Under the pieces are notes generated by a model. The model saw only the letters and a program-made list of their open reading frames with translations. It did no database searches and was not told where the DNA came from. From Algorimicrobium algoritergicola (GTDB lineage: Bacteria; Bacteroidota; Bacteroidia; Flavobacteriales; Flavobacteriaceae), in NCBI RefSeq assembly GCF_008086165.1, contig NZ_VSKL01000007.1, positions 121,588 to 185,587 on the forward strand: DNA of 64,000 nt. The letters run 5' to 3'. The position numbers were made by a program, and so were the translations under genes. This document shows, in pieces, positions 33,355 through 44,300 of the stretch. Every line of letters starts with the position of its first letter. Within the stretch, counting starts at the first letter, position 1.

Positions 33355-35811
33355 ATGAAAGATTTTTTTATAGACGTTATATTGCCTATTCCTCTTGAAA
33401 AGAGCTTTACGTATCGCATTACACCTGCCGAATCCGAGTTTATAAAACCAGGCATGCGTGTGTCTGTGCCTTTCGGAAAAAGTAAAATTTACACCGGAAT
33501 TGTTCAAGCTATCCATACCAACGAACCGTTGATTTATGAAGCGAAAGATATTCATCAAATTTTAGATGAAACACCAATTGTTACCCAAGCGCAATTCCGT
33601 TTATGGGAATGGATGTCCAATTATTATATGTGTACAGTTGGCGATGTGATGCGAGCAGCACTTCCGGGCGCTTTTATTTTAGATAGTGAAACCATTATCT
33701 CCAAAAATTTGACTTTGGAAATTAATGAAGCCGATTTAAAAGATGATGAGTTTCTAATTTATGACGCATTACAGCATCAAACTTCATTAAAAATCCAAGA
33801 CATTAGTAATATTGTCGATAAAAAGAATGTGCTACCATTAGTGAAACGCTTGTTAGAAAAAGAAGCGATTTCAGTTCACGAAGAAATTTTCGATAAATAT
33901 AAACCCAAATTGGTTCGTTATGTAAAACTTCAAAACAAGTTTCATGCGCAAGCGGCTTTACAGGAATTATTAGAAGAGTTAAGTCGCGCGCCAAAACAGC
34001 GCGATGTGGTAATGACACTGTTCTCATTAACAGCAAAATCGAAAAAACCCATTCCAGTTTCCGATTTAACAACAGCTAGCAATAGTTCATCAGCTATTGT
34101 GAAATCGTTGATAGATAAGAATATTCTGGAGGAATATTTTGTCCAAACAGATCGTGTGCAATATGACGATCAGGAAACGGAAGGTTCCAAACATTTAAAT
34201 GAAGCGCAAGAAGTGGCTATGAAAGATATTTTAGAATCTTTCAAAAGTCAGAATATTGTTTTACTACATGGCGTGACATCATCTGGGAAAACAGAAATAT
34301 ATGTCAAGCTTATTGAAAATGCCTTGCAGCAAGGAAAACAGGTCCTATATTTACTTCCAGAAATTGCCCTTACAACGCAATTAGTATCTCGATTACAGAA
34401 TTATTTTGGCGAGCAAGTAGCTGTTTACCATTCTAAATATTCCACCAACGAACGTGTTGAGGTTTGGAATCAGGTTTTGAGTAATTCGCCAAAAGCACAA
34501 GTTATTTTGGGTGCACGATCGTCTGTTTTATTGCCATTTCACGATTTAGGTTTGATAATTGTAGATGAAGAACACGAACAATCCTATAAACAATTTGATC
34601 CTGCTCCACGATATCATGCGCGTGATACAGCAATTGTTTTAGCAAGTATTTTTAAAACCAAAACATTATTAGGTTCGGCAACACCAAGTCTGGAAAGCTA
34701 TTTTAATGCGCAACAGCAAAAATATGGATTGGTAGAATTAACCACCCGCTTTAATGATGTGATGATGCCAGACATTGAATTGGTAGATATAAAAGACAAG
34801 CAGAAGCGCAAACGGATGAAAGGCCATTTTAGCGATCGGTTGATTCAGGAAATGACGGAAACCTTGGAGGATGGTCATCAAATTATCTTATTTCAAAACC
34901 GGAGAGGGTATTCGCCAATTATTGAGTGTGAAACCTGTGGACATTCGCCACAATGTCCAAGTTGTGATGTGAGTTTAACCTATCATCAATATCGCGATCA
35001 GCTGCGTTGTCATTACTGTGGGTATCACAGTGTCATGATTAAAAAATGCGAAGCTTGTGGTGGTGTGGAATTAGATAATAAAGGTTTCGGAACCGAACAG
35101 GTTGAGAAGGAGGTAAGCATCCTATTTCCAGATTATAAGGTGGCACGTATGGATTTAGATACCACACGTGGCAAATATGGTTACGAAAAAATTATTACCA
35201 CCTTTGAAAATCAAGAAGTCGATATTTTAGTAGGAACACAAATGCTTACCAAAGGATTAGACTTTAGAAACGTAAAATTAGTTGGCGTTATGAATGCTGA
35301 TAACATGCTTAATTTTCCGGACTTCAGAGCGCATGAACGCAGTTTTCAGTTGCTATTGCAAGTTTCAGGACGTGCCGGACGTACAGACAAGCGTGGAAAG
35401 GTATTAATTCAGACGTATAATCCACATCATAATATTCTGCAACAGGTTTCTAACAACAACTATTTACAGATGTTTAAAGAGCAGATGGACGACCGATATA
35501 ATTTTAAGTATCCACCAGTTTATCGCTTGATAAAAATTACGTTAAAACATCGAGATTATAATAAGGTAAATGTTGGAGCGGATTGGTATGCTAAATCCTT
35601 ACGACAGGTTTTTAAACAGTATGTTTTAGGTCCTGAATTTCCGCCCGTTTCTAGAATTAGAAATCAATATCATAAAAATATATTGGTTAAAATTCCGAAT
35701 AAACAATCGCTAGCCAAAACAAAAGCGGCTATTTTAAAAATAAACACAAGTTTTTTAAGCGTAAAGGATTTTAGGCCAATTCGGGTAATTCTGAATGTAG
35801 ATAATTATTAA
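33355..35811 (+). CDS. priA: primosomal protein N', replication restart helicase
   Basis: The 818-residue 3'-5' DNA helicase reloads the replisome at stalled forks. It shows an N-terminal 3'-fork-binding domain (about 1-105, DVILPIPLEKSFTYRI); Walker A GVTSSGKT (about 305); DEEH (about 404); GSATPSLES; eight zinc-binding Cys in two clusters (CETCG...CPSC and CHYCG...CEAC, about 524-568); and late motifs GTQMLTKGLDF and QVSGRAGR. Length is normal for Bacteroidota. It follows yihY by 1 bp. Confidence 0.96.
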   Translation: MKDFFIDVILPIPLEKSFTYRITPAESEFIKPGMRVSVPFGKSKIYTGIVQAIHTNEPLIYEAKDIHQILDETPIVTQAQFRLWEWMSNYYMCTVGDVMRAALPGAFILDSETIISKNLTLEINEADLKDDEFLIYDALQHQTSLKIQDISNIVDKKNVLPLVKRLLEKEAISVHEEIFDKYKPKLVRYVKLQNKFHAQAALQELLEELSRAPKQRDVVMTLFSLTAKSKKPIPVSDLTTASNSSSAIVKSLIDKNILEEYFVQTDRVQYDDQETEGSKHLNEAQEVAMKDILESFKSQNIVLLHGVTSSGKTEIYVKLIENALQQGKQVLYLLPEIALTTQLVSRLQNYFGEQVAVYHSKYSTNERVEVWNQVLSNSPKAQVILGARSSVLLPFHDLGLIIVDEEHEQSYKQFDPAPRYHARDTAIVLASIFKTKTLLGSATPSLESYFNAQQQKYGLVELTTRFNDVMMPDIELVDIKDKQKRKRMKGHFSDRLIQEMTETLEDGHQIILFQNRRGYSPIIECETCGHSPQCPSCDVSLTYHQYRDQLRCHYCGYHSVMIKKCEACGGVELDNKGFGTEQVEKEVSILFPDYKVARMDLDTTRGKYGYEKIITTFENQEVDILVGTQMLTKGLDFRNVKLVGVMNADNMLNFPDFRAHERSFQLLLQVSGRAGRTDKRGKVLIQTYNPHHNILQQVSNNNYLQMFKEQMDDRYNFKYPPVYRLIKITLKHRDYNKVNVGADWYAKSLRQVFKQYVLGPEFPPVSRIRNQYHKNILVKIPNKQSLAKTKAAILKINTSFLSVKDFRPIRVILNVDNY

Positions 35812-35901
35812 AAAACTAGAAAAAAGAGAGAATAAAAGAGGAAAGAATAAAGATGCATCTATAATTTCATAGGATTTCAACTATCACGTCCTATATATCC
35901 T

Positions 35902-36032
35902 AAAGCTCCAGAGGAGCGACATATTAATAGAAGGATTGAGATTCTCAAGATCGGAAAAGCTCCAGAGGAGCGGAATATTAATAGAATAAGTTTTCGAGAA
36001 TAATGCCAAGCTCCACAGGATCGGTATATTAT
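35902..36032. repeat. three degenerate ~54-bp repeats with a GCTCC/GGAGC hairpin
   Basis: Copies start at 35904, 35958 and 36009. Each has AGCTCCAGAGGAGCG (a 5-bp stem, 3-base loop; the third copy is degenerate) followed by an ATATTAATAG-like tail. They occupy most of the 337-bp gap after priA, in which no gene was seen. Spacing of 51-54 bp and decay of the third copy suggest ageing of an intergenic repeat, not a CRISPR. Confidence 0.8.
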
Positions 36033-36112
36033 TTGACAATAAAAATTATAGAAATATCAAATTAATGATTTTAGATAATTGATTACATCCAATCTTAAAC
36101 CGAAGCTATAAA

Positions 36113-36142
36113 ACAAAAAAAATCCTGATGTTTAGATCAGGA
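36113..36142 (-). terminator. Rho-independent terminator of the LytTR gene
   Basis: On the reverse strand TCCTGAT, a 6-base loop and ATCAGGA are followed by eight T. It lies 7 bp beyond the response-regulator stop. Confidence 0.85.
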
Positions 36143-36148
36143 GTTTTA

Positions 36149-36844
36149 TTAAATATTGTTTAGTGCATCGACCAATTGGGTCTTTTTATTTCGACTTAAA
36201 GGAATTTCATAAGCGCCAACTTCAACGTTTTTACTATTGAATCGGTCCACTTTATCTAAATTCACGATATAAGATTTGTGAATCCTTAAAAATTTCCCTT
36301 CAGGAAGTTCATGTTCAAAAGCTTTCATAGTAGAAAGGACAACAAGGCTGGTTTCTTCAGTAACTAATTTTACATAATCGCCAAGTGCTTCAATCCATTT
36401 AATATCTTTAATATAGACTTTACGTTTTTTCAAGTTACTTTTCACAAAAATGTGTTCACCTTCAGTTTCGTTAAAATCTAATTTAAGTTTATGTTGCTCA
36501 ACGGCTTTATCAACAGCTGTATTAAAGCGTTCGCGTGTAATAGGTTTGTGTAAATAATCCGTAGCATCATAATTAAATGCTTTAAAGGCGTATTCCGTTT
36601 TACCAGTTACAAAAATAATTTGGGGTTTGTTATTTAAAACATCCAACAATTCAAAACCATTTAATACAGGCATTTCAATATCCAAGAAAATTAAGTCTAC
36701 TTTATGGGTATTTAAGCCGTTTTTGGTTTCTAACGCACTATTGTACTCGGCAATTAAATTAAGAGAGGGGTGATTTTCAATTAATTTAACAATCGAGAGA
36801 CGTTGAATCGCGGAGTCGTCAACTACTACACAGTTTAATGTCAT
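36149..36844 (-). CDS. LytTR family response regulator
   Basis: The start at 36844 (MTLNCVVVDDSAIQ) is preferred over 36907. The ~231-residue regulator has an N-terminal receiver domain with phospho-acceptor Asp in DLIFLDIEMP (about 54) and Lys in LHKPITRERF (about 102). The C-terminal LytTR DNA-binding domain (about 130-231) has VYIKDIKWIEALGDYVKL, KFLRIHKSYIVNLDKV and PLSRNKK. LytTR proteins bind paired direct repeats about two helical turns apart. No sensor kinase is adjacent, so it is an orphan in this window. It is divergent from the ribosomal protein operon and has its own terminator. Confidence 0.9.
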   Translation of the reverse strand: MTLNCVVVDDSAIQRLSIVKLIENHPSLNLIAEYNSALETKNGLNTHKVDLIFLDIEMPVLNGFELLDVLNNKPQIIFVTGKTEYAFKAFNYDATDYLHKPITRERFNTAVDKAVEQHKLKLDFNETEGEHIFVKSNLKKRKVYIKDIKWIEALGDYVKLVTEETSLVVLSTMKAFEHELPEGKFLRIHKSYIVNLDKVDRFNSKNVEVGAYEIPLSRNKKTQLVDALNNI

Positions 36845-36993
36845 AACATTATGTTTTATTTCGGTTAAGATATCGACAATAGTACAAAAAATTCGGTTAA
36901 AAACCAAATAACACCGATAAAACGTTTATTTTAACATTTCGTTAACAAGAATTCATTGAAATAATTAAAATACGAATATACTTTGGAATTATG

Positions 36994-37024
36994 TTGTAAT
37001 ATATGAAATAAATAATTACTTTTG
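36994..37024 (+). promoter_or_regulatory. ribosomal protein operon promoter (TTG-N20-TACTTTTG)
   Basis: TTG (36994-36996) and TACTTTTG (37017-37024) with 20 bp between them match the housekeeping Bacteroidota promoter closely. It lies 33 bp upstream of rpsF. Confidence 0.75.
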
Positions 37025-37056
37025 CACCCATTTTTAACTATAAAATTTAGATTTTT

Positions 37057-37395
37057 ATGAATCATTATGAAACTGTTTTCATCTTAAATCCCGTTTTATC
37101 TGAAGTTCAGATAAAGGAAACAGTACAGAAATACGAAGAATTTCTTGTTTCTAAAGGAGCGAAGATGATATCCAAAGAGGATTGGGGCTTAAAAAAATTA
37201 GCGTACCCAATTCAAAACAAAAAAAGTGGTTTTTACCACTTATTCGAATATCAAGTTGATGGCGAAGTTATCAATCCATTAGAAGTAGAGTTTAGACGTG
37301 ATGAGCGTTTTATGCGTTACTTAACAGTTGCTTTAGATAAGCATGCTGTATCTTGGGCAGAAAGAAGAAGAGTTAAACTTAAAGAAAAAGCGTAA
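37057..37395 (+). CDS. rpsF: 30S ribosomal protein S6
   Basis: The 112-residue protein contacts S18 on the platform of the small subunit. Family features are the start [40 protein letters not shown] and [10 protein letters not shown]. It is first in the rpsF-rpsR-rplI operon, in normal bacterial order but lacking an ssb or priB gene. Gap to rpsR: 2 bp. Confidence 0.97.
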   Translation: MNHYETVFILNPVLSEVQIKETVQKYEEFLVSKGAKMISKEDWGLKKLAYPIQNKKSGFYHLFEYQVDGEVINPLEVEFRRDERFMRYLTVALDKHAVSWAERRRVKLKEKA

Positions 37396-37397
37396 TT

Positions 37398-37694
37398 ATG
37401 TCATCTATAGAGCAACAAGCAAAAGGAAAGAAAGACGGTGAAATTAGATATTTAACACCGTTAAATATAGACACGAACAAAGCGAAAAAATACTGTCGTT
37501 TTAAGAAATCTGGTATCAAGTATGTGGATTATAAAAATCCAGACTGGTTATTAGGATTTGTAAATGAACAAGGTAAAATTTTACCAAGACGTTTAACAGG
37601 AACTTCTTTAAAATACCAAAGAAAAGTATCTGTAGCTGTAAAAAGAGCACGTCATTTAGCATTAATGCCATACGTGGCCGATTTATTAAAATAA
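37398..37694 (+). CDS. rpsR: 30S ribosomal protein S18
   Basis: The 98-residue S18 binds next to S6. The conserved core [27 protein letters not shown]...[19 protein letters not shown] is clear, and the N-terminal extension of about 20 residues is usual in Bacteroidota. It lies between rpsF and rplI with gaps of 2 and 13 bp. Confidence 0.97.
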   Translation: MSSIEQQAKGKKDGEIRYLTPLNIDTNKAKKYCRFKKSGIKYVDYKNPDWLLGFVNEQGKILPRRLTGTSLKYQRKVSVAVKRARHLALMPYVADLLK

Positions 37695-37707
37695 AATACT
37701 CATAACA

Positions 37708-38169
37708 ATGGAACTTATATTAAAACAAGACGTTGAGAATCTAGGATTTAAAGACGATGTTGTAACTGTAAAGAATGGTTATGGGAGAAATTTTTTAATT
37801 CCTCATGGTCAAGCTATTTTAGCAACTACTTCTGCAAAGAAAGTATTAGCTGAAAATTTAAAGCAACGTGCATTTAAAGACAAGAAAATTATTGATGATG
37901 CTACTAAAATTGCTGAAGCAATCAAATCTCTAGAGATTAAGATTACTGCTAAAGCTACTGAAGGTGCATCAGCTGGTGATAAATTATTTGGTTCAATTAC
38001 CAAAGCAGATTTAGTTGAAGCTTTTGAAAAAGAAGGACACACTATTGACAAAAAATTCATTACTATCACAGGTGGTAGTATTAAGCGTTTAGGTCAGTAT
38101 GATGCGGTTATTCGTTTACATAGAGAAGTAACTGTAGAATTACCATTCGAGGTTATTGCACAAGCGTAA
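37708..38169 (+). CDS. rplI: 50S ribosomal protein L9
   Basis: The 153-residue two-domain protein has the rRNA-binding N-terminal domain MELILKQDVENLGFKDD...VKNGYGRNFLIPHG (1-33), a connecting helix and a C-terminal domain (about 75-150, SAGDKLFGSIT). It ends the operon and is followed by a strong terminator. Confidence 0.97.
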   Translation: MELILKQDVENLGFKDDVVTVKNGYGRNFLIPHGQAILATTSAKKVLAENLKQRAFKDKKIIDDATKIAEAIKSLEIKITAKATEGASAGDKLFGSITKADLVEAFEKEGHTIDKKFITITGGSIKRLGQYDAVIRLHREVTVELPFEVIAQA

Positions 38170-38192
38170 TTTAACACTTTGCATAGTACAAT

Positions 38193-38227
38193 AAAAACCG
38201 TTTAGAATGGCTCTAAACGGTTTTTTT
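38193..38227 (+). terminator. Rho-independent terminator of rpsF-rpsR-rplI
   Basis: AAAAACCGTTTAGA (38193-38206) and TCTAAACGG (38212-38220), with a 5-base loop, are followed by seven T. Confidence 0.9.
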
Positions 38228-38267
38228 AATGTCAATTTTTAAAGATTATTACCCTAAAATGCTTACC

Positions 38268-39170
38268 ATGAGAATATCATTAATACTCGTTTTTTTAGTC
38301 CTCTTTTCATGTAAGGATAAAACCAATGAACCAAATCAACCAATTCAATCAAATGACACGGTTAGTTCTACTTTTAAACCTTCAGCTTTAATTGAAACGT
38401 TTCAGTACCAACCCAATGCATCACCTTTAATTAGTGTGCATAGAGGTGGAGTTGGTTTAGCAAATTATCCTGAAAACTGTTTGGAAACTATTAAATATGT
38501 GAACGATAGTATTGCCGCCGTTTTTGAAATTGATGTGGCTAAAACAAAAGATGGCGTCTTGGTTTTAATGCATGATAATACCTTGGAACGCACAACAACA
38601 GGAACGGATAAATTGACAAACTATACGTTTGATGAACTTCAAGCTTTTTATTTAATTGATGACTTTGGAAATAGTACCAATTTTAAAATTCCAAAATTTA
38701 CAGAAGTCCTTAAATGGTCCAAAGCTAATAATGCCATTTTAACGATTGATATTAAAAAAAGTGTGGATGTTGCTGAAGTTATTCAAGCCATTCGTGAAAA
38801 CCAAGCTGAAGATATTTCTATAATTATCACGTATGATATGGAACAAGCTAATAAAGCATATCAATTAGCACCCGAATTATTGCTATCTGTTTCTGCCAGG
38901 AATCAGCAGGAATTAGATTGGTTATTGGAATCTGAAATTCCTACGAAGCATATGATTGCCTTTACAGGAACCAGATTATCTGACACCACATTATATACTA
39001 ATTTGCATAAAAAAGGAATTAAAACCATGTTAGGAACACTTGGTAACTTGGACAAACAAGCGGAAACCAAAGGCGATATACTTTATATGAAATGGCAAAA
39101 GCTAGGTATTGATGTTTTTGCAACCGATAGACCATTTGAAGCAGCCAACGCGTTGAATATTTTAAAATAA
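38268..39170 (+). CDS. glycerophosphodiester phosphodiesterase, lipoprotein
   Basis: The start at 38268 (MRISLILVFLVLFSC) gives a lipoprotein signal with Cys15. Upstream in-frame ATGs (38229, 38259) would lie in or near the previous terminator. The ~300-residue TIM-barrel enzyme hydrolyses glycerophosphodiesters to an alcohol and glycerol-3-phosphate. Catalytic motifs are HRGG...YPEN (about 57-68), FEIDVAKTKDG (Glu/Asp metal ligands), MHDNTLERTT and, at the C terminus, VFATDRP. Envelope anchored. Confidence 0.87.
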   Translation: MRISLILVFLVLFSCKDKTNEPNQPIQSNDTVSSTFKPSALIETFQYQPNASPLISVHRGGVGLANYPENCLETIKYVNDSIAAVFEIDVAKTKDGVLVLMHDNTLERTTTGTDKLTNYTFDELQAFYLIDDFGNSTNFKIPKFTEVLKWSKANNAILTIDIKKSVDVAEVIQAIRENQAEDISIIITYDMEQANKAYQLAPELLLSVSARNQQELDWLLESEIPTKHMIAFTGTRLSDTTLYTNLHKKGIKTMLGTLGNLDKQAETKGDILYMKWQKLGIDVFATDRPFEAANALNILK

Positions 39171-39195
39171 TAGAATAATAAATTAATTAGTACTC

Positions 39196-39663
39196 ATGAA
39201 ATACGCAAGATTAACCAAAGAACAATTTGAAGAATTACATCAAGAGTTTATAAATTTTCTAGCGACACAGACCATCACAGCAGATGAGTGGACCGATATT
39301 AAAACCAACAAACCCGAAGTAGCTGAACAGGAATTAGACGTGTTTAGTGATCTAGTTTGGGAAGGTGTTTTAAATAAAGTGGATTATATAGAACATATTT
39401 CGCCACAACAAATGCATCTGTTTCATTTAAAAGAAGACAACATGCAACTGATAGCTGTGAAGTTGAAAAATCCAATCGATTTAACCACAACAGACGGTTT
39501 TAATTGGTTGCGTGAGAATTTAATGGATGATGATGTGGAGTTTCTTCAAGCGAAAAAAGACTATACAGACGATAAAAATGCTGATAAATTTCAACTCATT
39601 CAACAAGGCGGTGTTATTACTAAAGGCGACTTGTTTCAGTATTTAGATAGACTGATTAATTAA
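39196..39663 (+). CDS. DUF6495 family protein
   Basis: The 155-residue soluble acidic protein starts MKYARLTKEQFEELHQEFI. It contains DLVWEGVLNKVDYIEHISPQQMHLFHL (about 53-79) and a C-terminal helix, which fits a small Bacteroidota family of unknown function. No signal or catalytic motif. It follows the GDPD gene by 25 bp and may share its transcript. Confidence 0.7.
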   Translation: MKYARLTKEQFEELHQEFINFLATQTITADEWTDIKTNKPEVAEQELDVFSDLVWEGVLNKVDYIEHISPQQMHLFHLKEDNMQLIAVKLKNPIDLTTTDGFNWLRENLMDDDVEFLQAKKDYTDDKNADKFQLIQQGGVITKGDLFQYLDRLIN

Positions 39664-39672
39664 TAGTAGCAT

Positions 39673-39784
39673 TGTCATTGCGAGAAACGACGATAGGAGT
39701 GACGTGGCAATCTTTATAATTTACGTTCTGCATATTTTTAAAAAGATTATCACGCTTATTTAAAGGAAAAAGAGCGTAATGACA
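39673..39784. repeat. intergenic inverted-repeat element (TGTCATTGCG type)
   Basis: TGTCATTGCG (39673-39682) pairs with CGTAATGACA (39775-39784) with one wobble. The left part (CATTGTCATTGCGAGAAACG...GTGACGTGGCAATCT) is of a type dispersed in many genomes. It fills the DUF6495-hisS gap together with a weak hairpin near 39828-39846. Confidence 0.65.
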
Positions 39785-39880
39785 GCTGATTATTAATTAT
39801 TTTTGTTAAGAAGTTAGTATAAATAAGTCCTGATGTTTGTCGGGATTAAAAAGAGATTTCCACTTTCGTGGTAAAAGATT

Positions 39881-41251
39881 ATGGCACAAAAACCAAGCAT
39901 ACCAAAAGGCACACGCGATTTTAATCCAGAGCAAGTAGCCAAACGTAATTATATATTTCAAACCATCCAGACCCAATTTGAAACTTTCGGATTTCAACCA
40001 ATAGAAACCCCTAGTTTTGAAAATTCGGATACCCTTATGGGAAAATATGGCGAAGAAGGTGATCGGTTGATTTTTAAGATTTTGAATTCAGGCGATTATC
40101 TGAGTAAGGTTGATGATGGGTTGTATTCTGAAAAAGATTCAAATAAAATAACAGCTAGCATTTCTGAAAAAGCTTTACGTTACGATCTTACCGTTCCGTT
40201 TGCGCGCTACGTTGTTCAACACCAAAACGAAATTGAGTTTCCATTTAAACGCTACCAAATGCAACCTGTTTGGCGCGCGGATAGACCGCAAAAAGGACGT
40301 TTTAGAGAATTTTTCCAGTGTGATGCCGATGTGGTTGGATCAACATCCTTATGGCAAGAAGTGGAATTCGTCCAATTATATGACAGCGTTTTTTCAGCTT
40401 TAAAATTAGAAGGTGTTACCATTAAAATTAATAACCGTAAAATATTATCGGGTATAGCCGAAGTTATTGGTGCCAGTGATAAACTTATCGACTTTACCGT
40501 TGCTTTAGATAAATTGGATAAGATAGGTGAGGAGAAGGTAAAAGCGGAAATGCTGGAAAAAGGTATTTCGCAAGATGGAATTGATAAATTAGAGCCGTTG
40601 TTTACATTGTCTGGCGACTTCAATTCGCAAATAGAACAACTTAAAACTATTTTGAGTGCTTCAGAAGCAGGTAGAAAAGGTCTTGATGAATTGGCATTTA
40701 TTGATAAAGCCATTTCAGAACTCGGTTTACAATCTGCCAAATTACAATTGGACGTTACTTTAGCGCGTGGTTTAAATTATTACACAGGTGCTATTTATGA
40801 AGTATCTGCACCAGAAGGTGTGAATATGGGATCCATAGGTGGAGGTGGTCGTTATGATGATTTAACGGGAATCTTCGGTCTTAAAGATATGAGTGGTGTT
40901 GGAATTAGTTTTGGGTTAGACCGCATTTATTTAGTATTAGAAGAACTGAATTTATTTCCAGAAACGGTTACTAAAAATATTGATGTTTTGTTTATCAATT
41001 TTGGTGAAGCGGAAGCGCTGTTTAGTTTAAAAGCTATTAAGCAATTGCGCTTAAAAGGTATTAATGCCGAACTGTATCCTGATGATGCTAAAATGAAAAA
41101 ACAAATGAATCACGCAAATAAGCGAAACATTCCTTTTGTGGTTTTAGTAGGTGATAACGAAATGGAGCAGGATACATACACGTTAAAGAATATGATTTCA
41201 GGTGAGCAATATGAATTGTCATTAGTTGCTTTGGCTCAAAAATTAGCTTAA
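39881..41251 (+). CDS. hisS: histidine--tRNA ligase
   Basis: The 456-residue class II synthetase charges tRNA-His. Motifs: [15 protein letters not shown] at the N terminus; motif 2 [22 protein letters not shown] (about 131-152); the His-specific [14 protein letters not shown] (about 296) and [14 protein letters not shown]; and a C-terminal anticodon domain (about 365-456). A strong bidirectional terminator follows. Confidence 0.97.
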   Translation: MAQKPSIPKGTRDFNPEQVAKRNYIFQTIQTQFETFGFQPIETPSFENSDTLMGKYGEEGDRLIFKILNSGDYLSKVDDGLYSEKDSNKITASISEKALRYDLTVPFARYVVQHQNEIEFPFKRYQMQPVWRADRPQKGRFREFFQCDADVVGSTSLWQEVEFVQLYDSVFSALKLEGVTIKINNRKILSGIAEVIGASDKLIDFTVALDKLDKIGEEKVKAEMLEKGISQDGIDKLEPLFTLSGDFNSQIEQLKTILSASEAGRKGLDELAFIDKAISELGLQSAKLQLDVTLARGLNYYTGAIYEVSAPEGVNMGSIGGGGRYDDLTGIFGLKDMSGVGISFGLDRIYLVLEELNLFPETVTKNIDVLFINFGEAEALFSLKAIKQLRLKGINAELYPDDAKMKKQMNHANKRNIPFVVLVGDNEMEQDTYTLKNMISGEQYELSLVALAQKLA

Positions 41252-41280
41252 AGCTATTGTAAGTAGAAGCAAAAATAATC

Positions 41281-41322
41281 CATAAAAAAAGCCCTGAAAA
41301 TTTCTTTTCAGGGCTTTTTTAT
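41281..41322. terminator. bidirectional terminator between hisS and the T9SS gene
   Basis: AAAAAAGCCCTGAAAA and TTTTCAGGGCTTTTTT with a 4-base loop form a long perfect hairpin with A and T tracts on both sides. It serves the convergent hisS and LamG surface-protein genes. Confidence 0.9.
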
Positions 41323-41338
41323 TTATAATATATTATGA

Positions 41339-44300
41339 TTATTTCACTATTACTTTTTTGGATATGATGCTCCCATCGGTTTTTTCAAGATTAATGATAT
41401 AGGTACCCGTACTTAAACCATTCACTTTAATTTCTTGATAGTTTGTATCTTCTAAAGTATCAATTCGAATTATAGATTGTCCTAAAATATTGAACATTTC
41501 AGCAGCATCTAAATGGACCCTTTTCGGGTTGTGGATAATGATACTTCCTTTGGTGTTAGCGAAGTAAACTTGTAAGTTTTCTTGAACCGTAACATCTTCA
41601 GTACTTAACGAATAGCCATCTCTAAATGTAATTTCAAAACGATCAGTATATTCACCAGCATCTAAATAGATTTCATAGTCGCCATTTGTACGTAGATTAT
41701 GATAAATATCTAACGCAATATCACGTACAAATATGTCTAAATCATTCGGAATGTTTTCTAAACTATCGATCGTTATGTTATTTAAACCGGCATCACTAGT
41801 AATGATGTTTAATGGTAGAACCGTATCTTCCGTAAAGGTATTAATACCTTGAATCGTATATTTATCTGCATGTATTACCCATGACATTTCGTCAATTTGG
41901 ACTTCATTTAATAAGCCATCAAATCCCCAATCGTAATCTATAGAGGCACGATCATCAGCGGTAACTAATAATTGTCTGTGAATGGTATTCGAGGAGTTGA
42001 AACCTAATCGGATTTTCATACGTGTATCCACAACATCAATATTGTCTTCCGTAGATCTCATAAATACAGAAGCAGTACCGCCTTCTTTTTGGAATTTACG
42101 TTGTCCGTTATTAAACACGACGCTACCATTAGACTCGCCTGCAACAAAGAAACCTTGTCCAACCGGAATATAACGTCCTGGAGTTTTAGTAGCTGTGCCA
42201 CCAGTTCCACCATCGGGATGATTTGAACCCATAGATGCTGCAGGTGTACCACCCGAGAAATTATAAGTACCATAACCACCTTGGTATTCAGCGGTAACAT
42301 GTGAGCCTCCGCCCCAATGTTCCCAGAAATAAAGCGTACCACTAATAGCAGGATTTGCTCCAGATCCTGAAATGGTAGGGCCATTATCTGTTATAAATTG
42401 TTCTGCATCAATGGCAGAAGCATAAGGATTACCAACTAAATATTCATTACCAGCATTAATAGATAAGCCAACATTTCCGTTATTCGGTTTTCCATCAAAC
42501 ACATAGTTTTGTTCTAGCGATACGACTCCAGACGTATTAGTAACACCTTTCATGGTGAATCCTTCTCCGGCTAATAACGTTCCTGTATTTCTAACATGCT
42601 GCCAAGACGCGTAATTATCTGCAATACGGTTATTGTATTTCCATATCCAATAGTGCGCAATTTTAAGATCGGCATCACTATTAGAACCATTATATCCACC
42701 TACATAAGTTATGTTCGCTGGTGCTCCTGATGATGTACCATCTTTCATAATGTTATTATTCAACGAATAACTAAAATTATTTGAATTTGCCGTTGCCGTG
42801 TTTCCTACAGGCGCACTCCAATAGTTATAAGTGAATACGTCGAGTGTACCTTGTTGATCTTTTTCAAGAGAACCCGAAATACCGACATTTAAATCACTAT
42901 CAATGGTTTGTATTAATTGCGACTCACCTTCTAAATCTATTTTTCCTAACAAATTTAAGTAGTGCGTAACGGTTACACCATTTCCTGTTTCTGCTGTGTT
43001 ATCTCCATCTAAAGTTAATTTGCTAGATTCCACAAATAAAGCTAAAAGGTTTCGGTTTCCTAAATTCCCTGCTGTTAAACTACTATTGTCCATGGTAACG
43101 TCATCGTTAATCTCAACAATGTTCCAATCTACAGTAATCGTATTATCAACTAAAGAATTAGCTCCAGGTATGGTTTGTAAATTTCCATTTAACCAAGTCG
43201 TATGCAGGCTCCAATCACTCGTTCCCGTACCGATGGTTTTATAAGGTAATGGGGCAGTTTGTCTATCTACCGTTCTTAAGCTACGTAAAGCACCTTGGTG
43301 GCCATTACCAGATTCATCTTTCGTGTTGGTATACGTGTAAGTAGACATTGGGTAATAACCAGCCAAGCTAGACCAAGGAATAGCAGCAACTTCATCTTTT
43401 GTAGGTGTTACGCCTTTACTCAAGAAATAAGCCCCTCCAACAAATCCAGAGTTGTTTGCAATTTCCTGATTCATGATATAGCGCAATTGTTTAACCGTTA
43501 AAGCTGTATTCCAAACGCGTACTTCGTCTATATTTCCTTTAAAAAATGCTTGAGGAATTAATTTGGATGCTGCGCCAATATAAAATGATTGATCTGTATT
43601 ATTAGGTGCTGTTTTGGCAGCTTGTTTATCTAATATGCCATCAATATATATATAAGCAGTTCCACCTTGATAAATAACTGCTACTTGATGCCATTCATCT
43701 TCAGGGATAATGGTATTAGAGGTTGTTCTTTGGATTGCTCCGGAAGCTGTTTTCCAAGAAGCTTCAAACTGACCAACAGCGTTTATTTTTAAGTCGTAAC
43801 CTTCAGTAAATGCTGCATCACGTTTTGAAACGATAGATTTATTTAAAGAGTTTACATCACGTCTAATCCATGATGAAATAGTGAAGGCCGTTGGATTAAC
43901 ATCCAAAGCATCTTCCATGTCCATATAGTTTGTAGTTCCATTGAAATATACTGAACGTTCAAACGTACGCTCTGGTGCCCAACCAAAAGTGATGTATTTG
44001 GTGTCATCAAAATCATAATTCGTTTTTAAAATAGCTTCACCTAATTCGTTTGTTCCTTCTGTCATAACACGGTAATCGGCCGTTGGATCAAAGTTTGGTG
44101 TATCAGAAATAAACATTAAATAACGACCATTTGGAGGTGTTGCAGTTCTTACAGCGCTTCTTAGAATAGCGACTTCTACAGTAGGAATATCGCCTCCACT
44201 ACCAACATTCTCCACAACCTTCCATGTTCTACTGATAGCAGAAAATGACACATCTGTTGTAAGGGCTGGTGAAATAGCCGAACTCATATTTACTGTAATA

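Noticed and set aside
35902..36032. A short CRISPR array.
   Set aside because: Only three copies, the third degraded; the tails between them are similar rather than unique spacers; no cas gene nearby.
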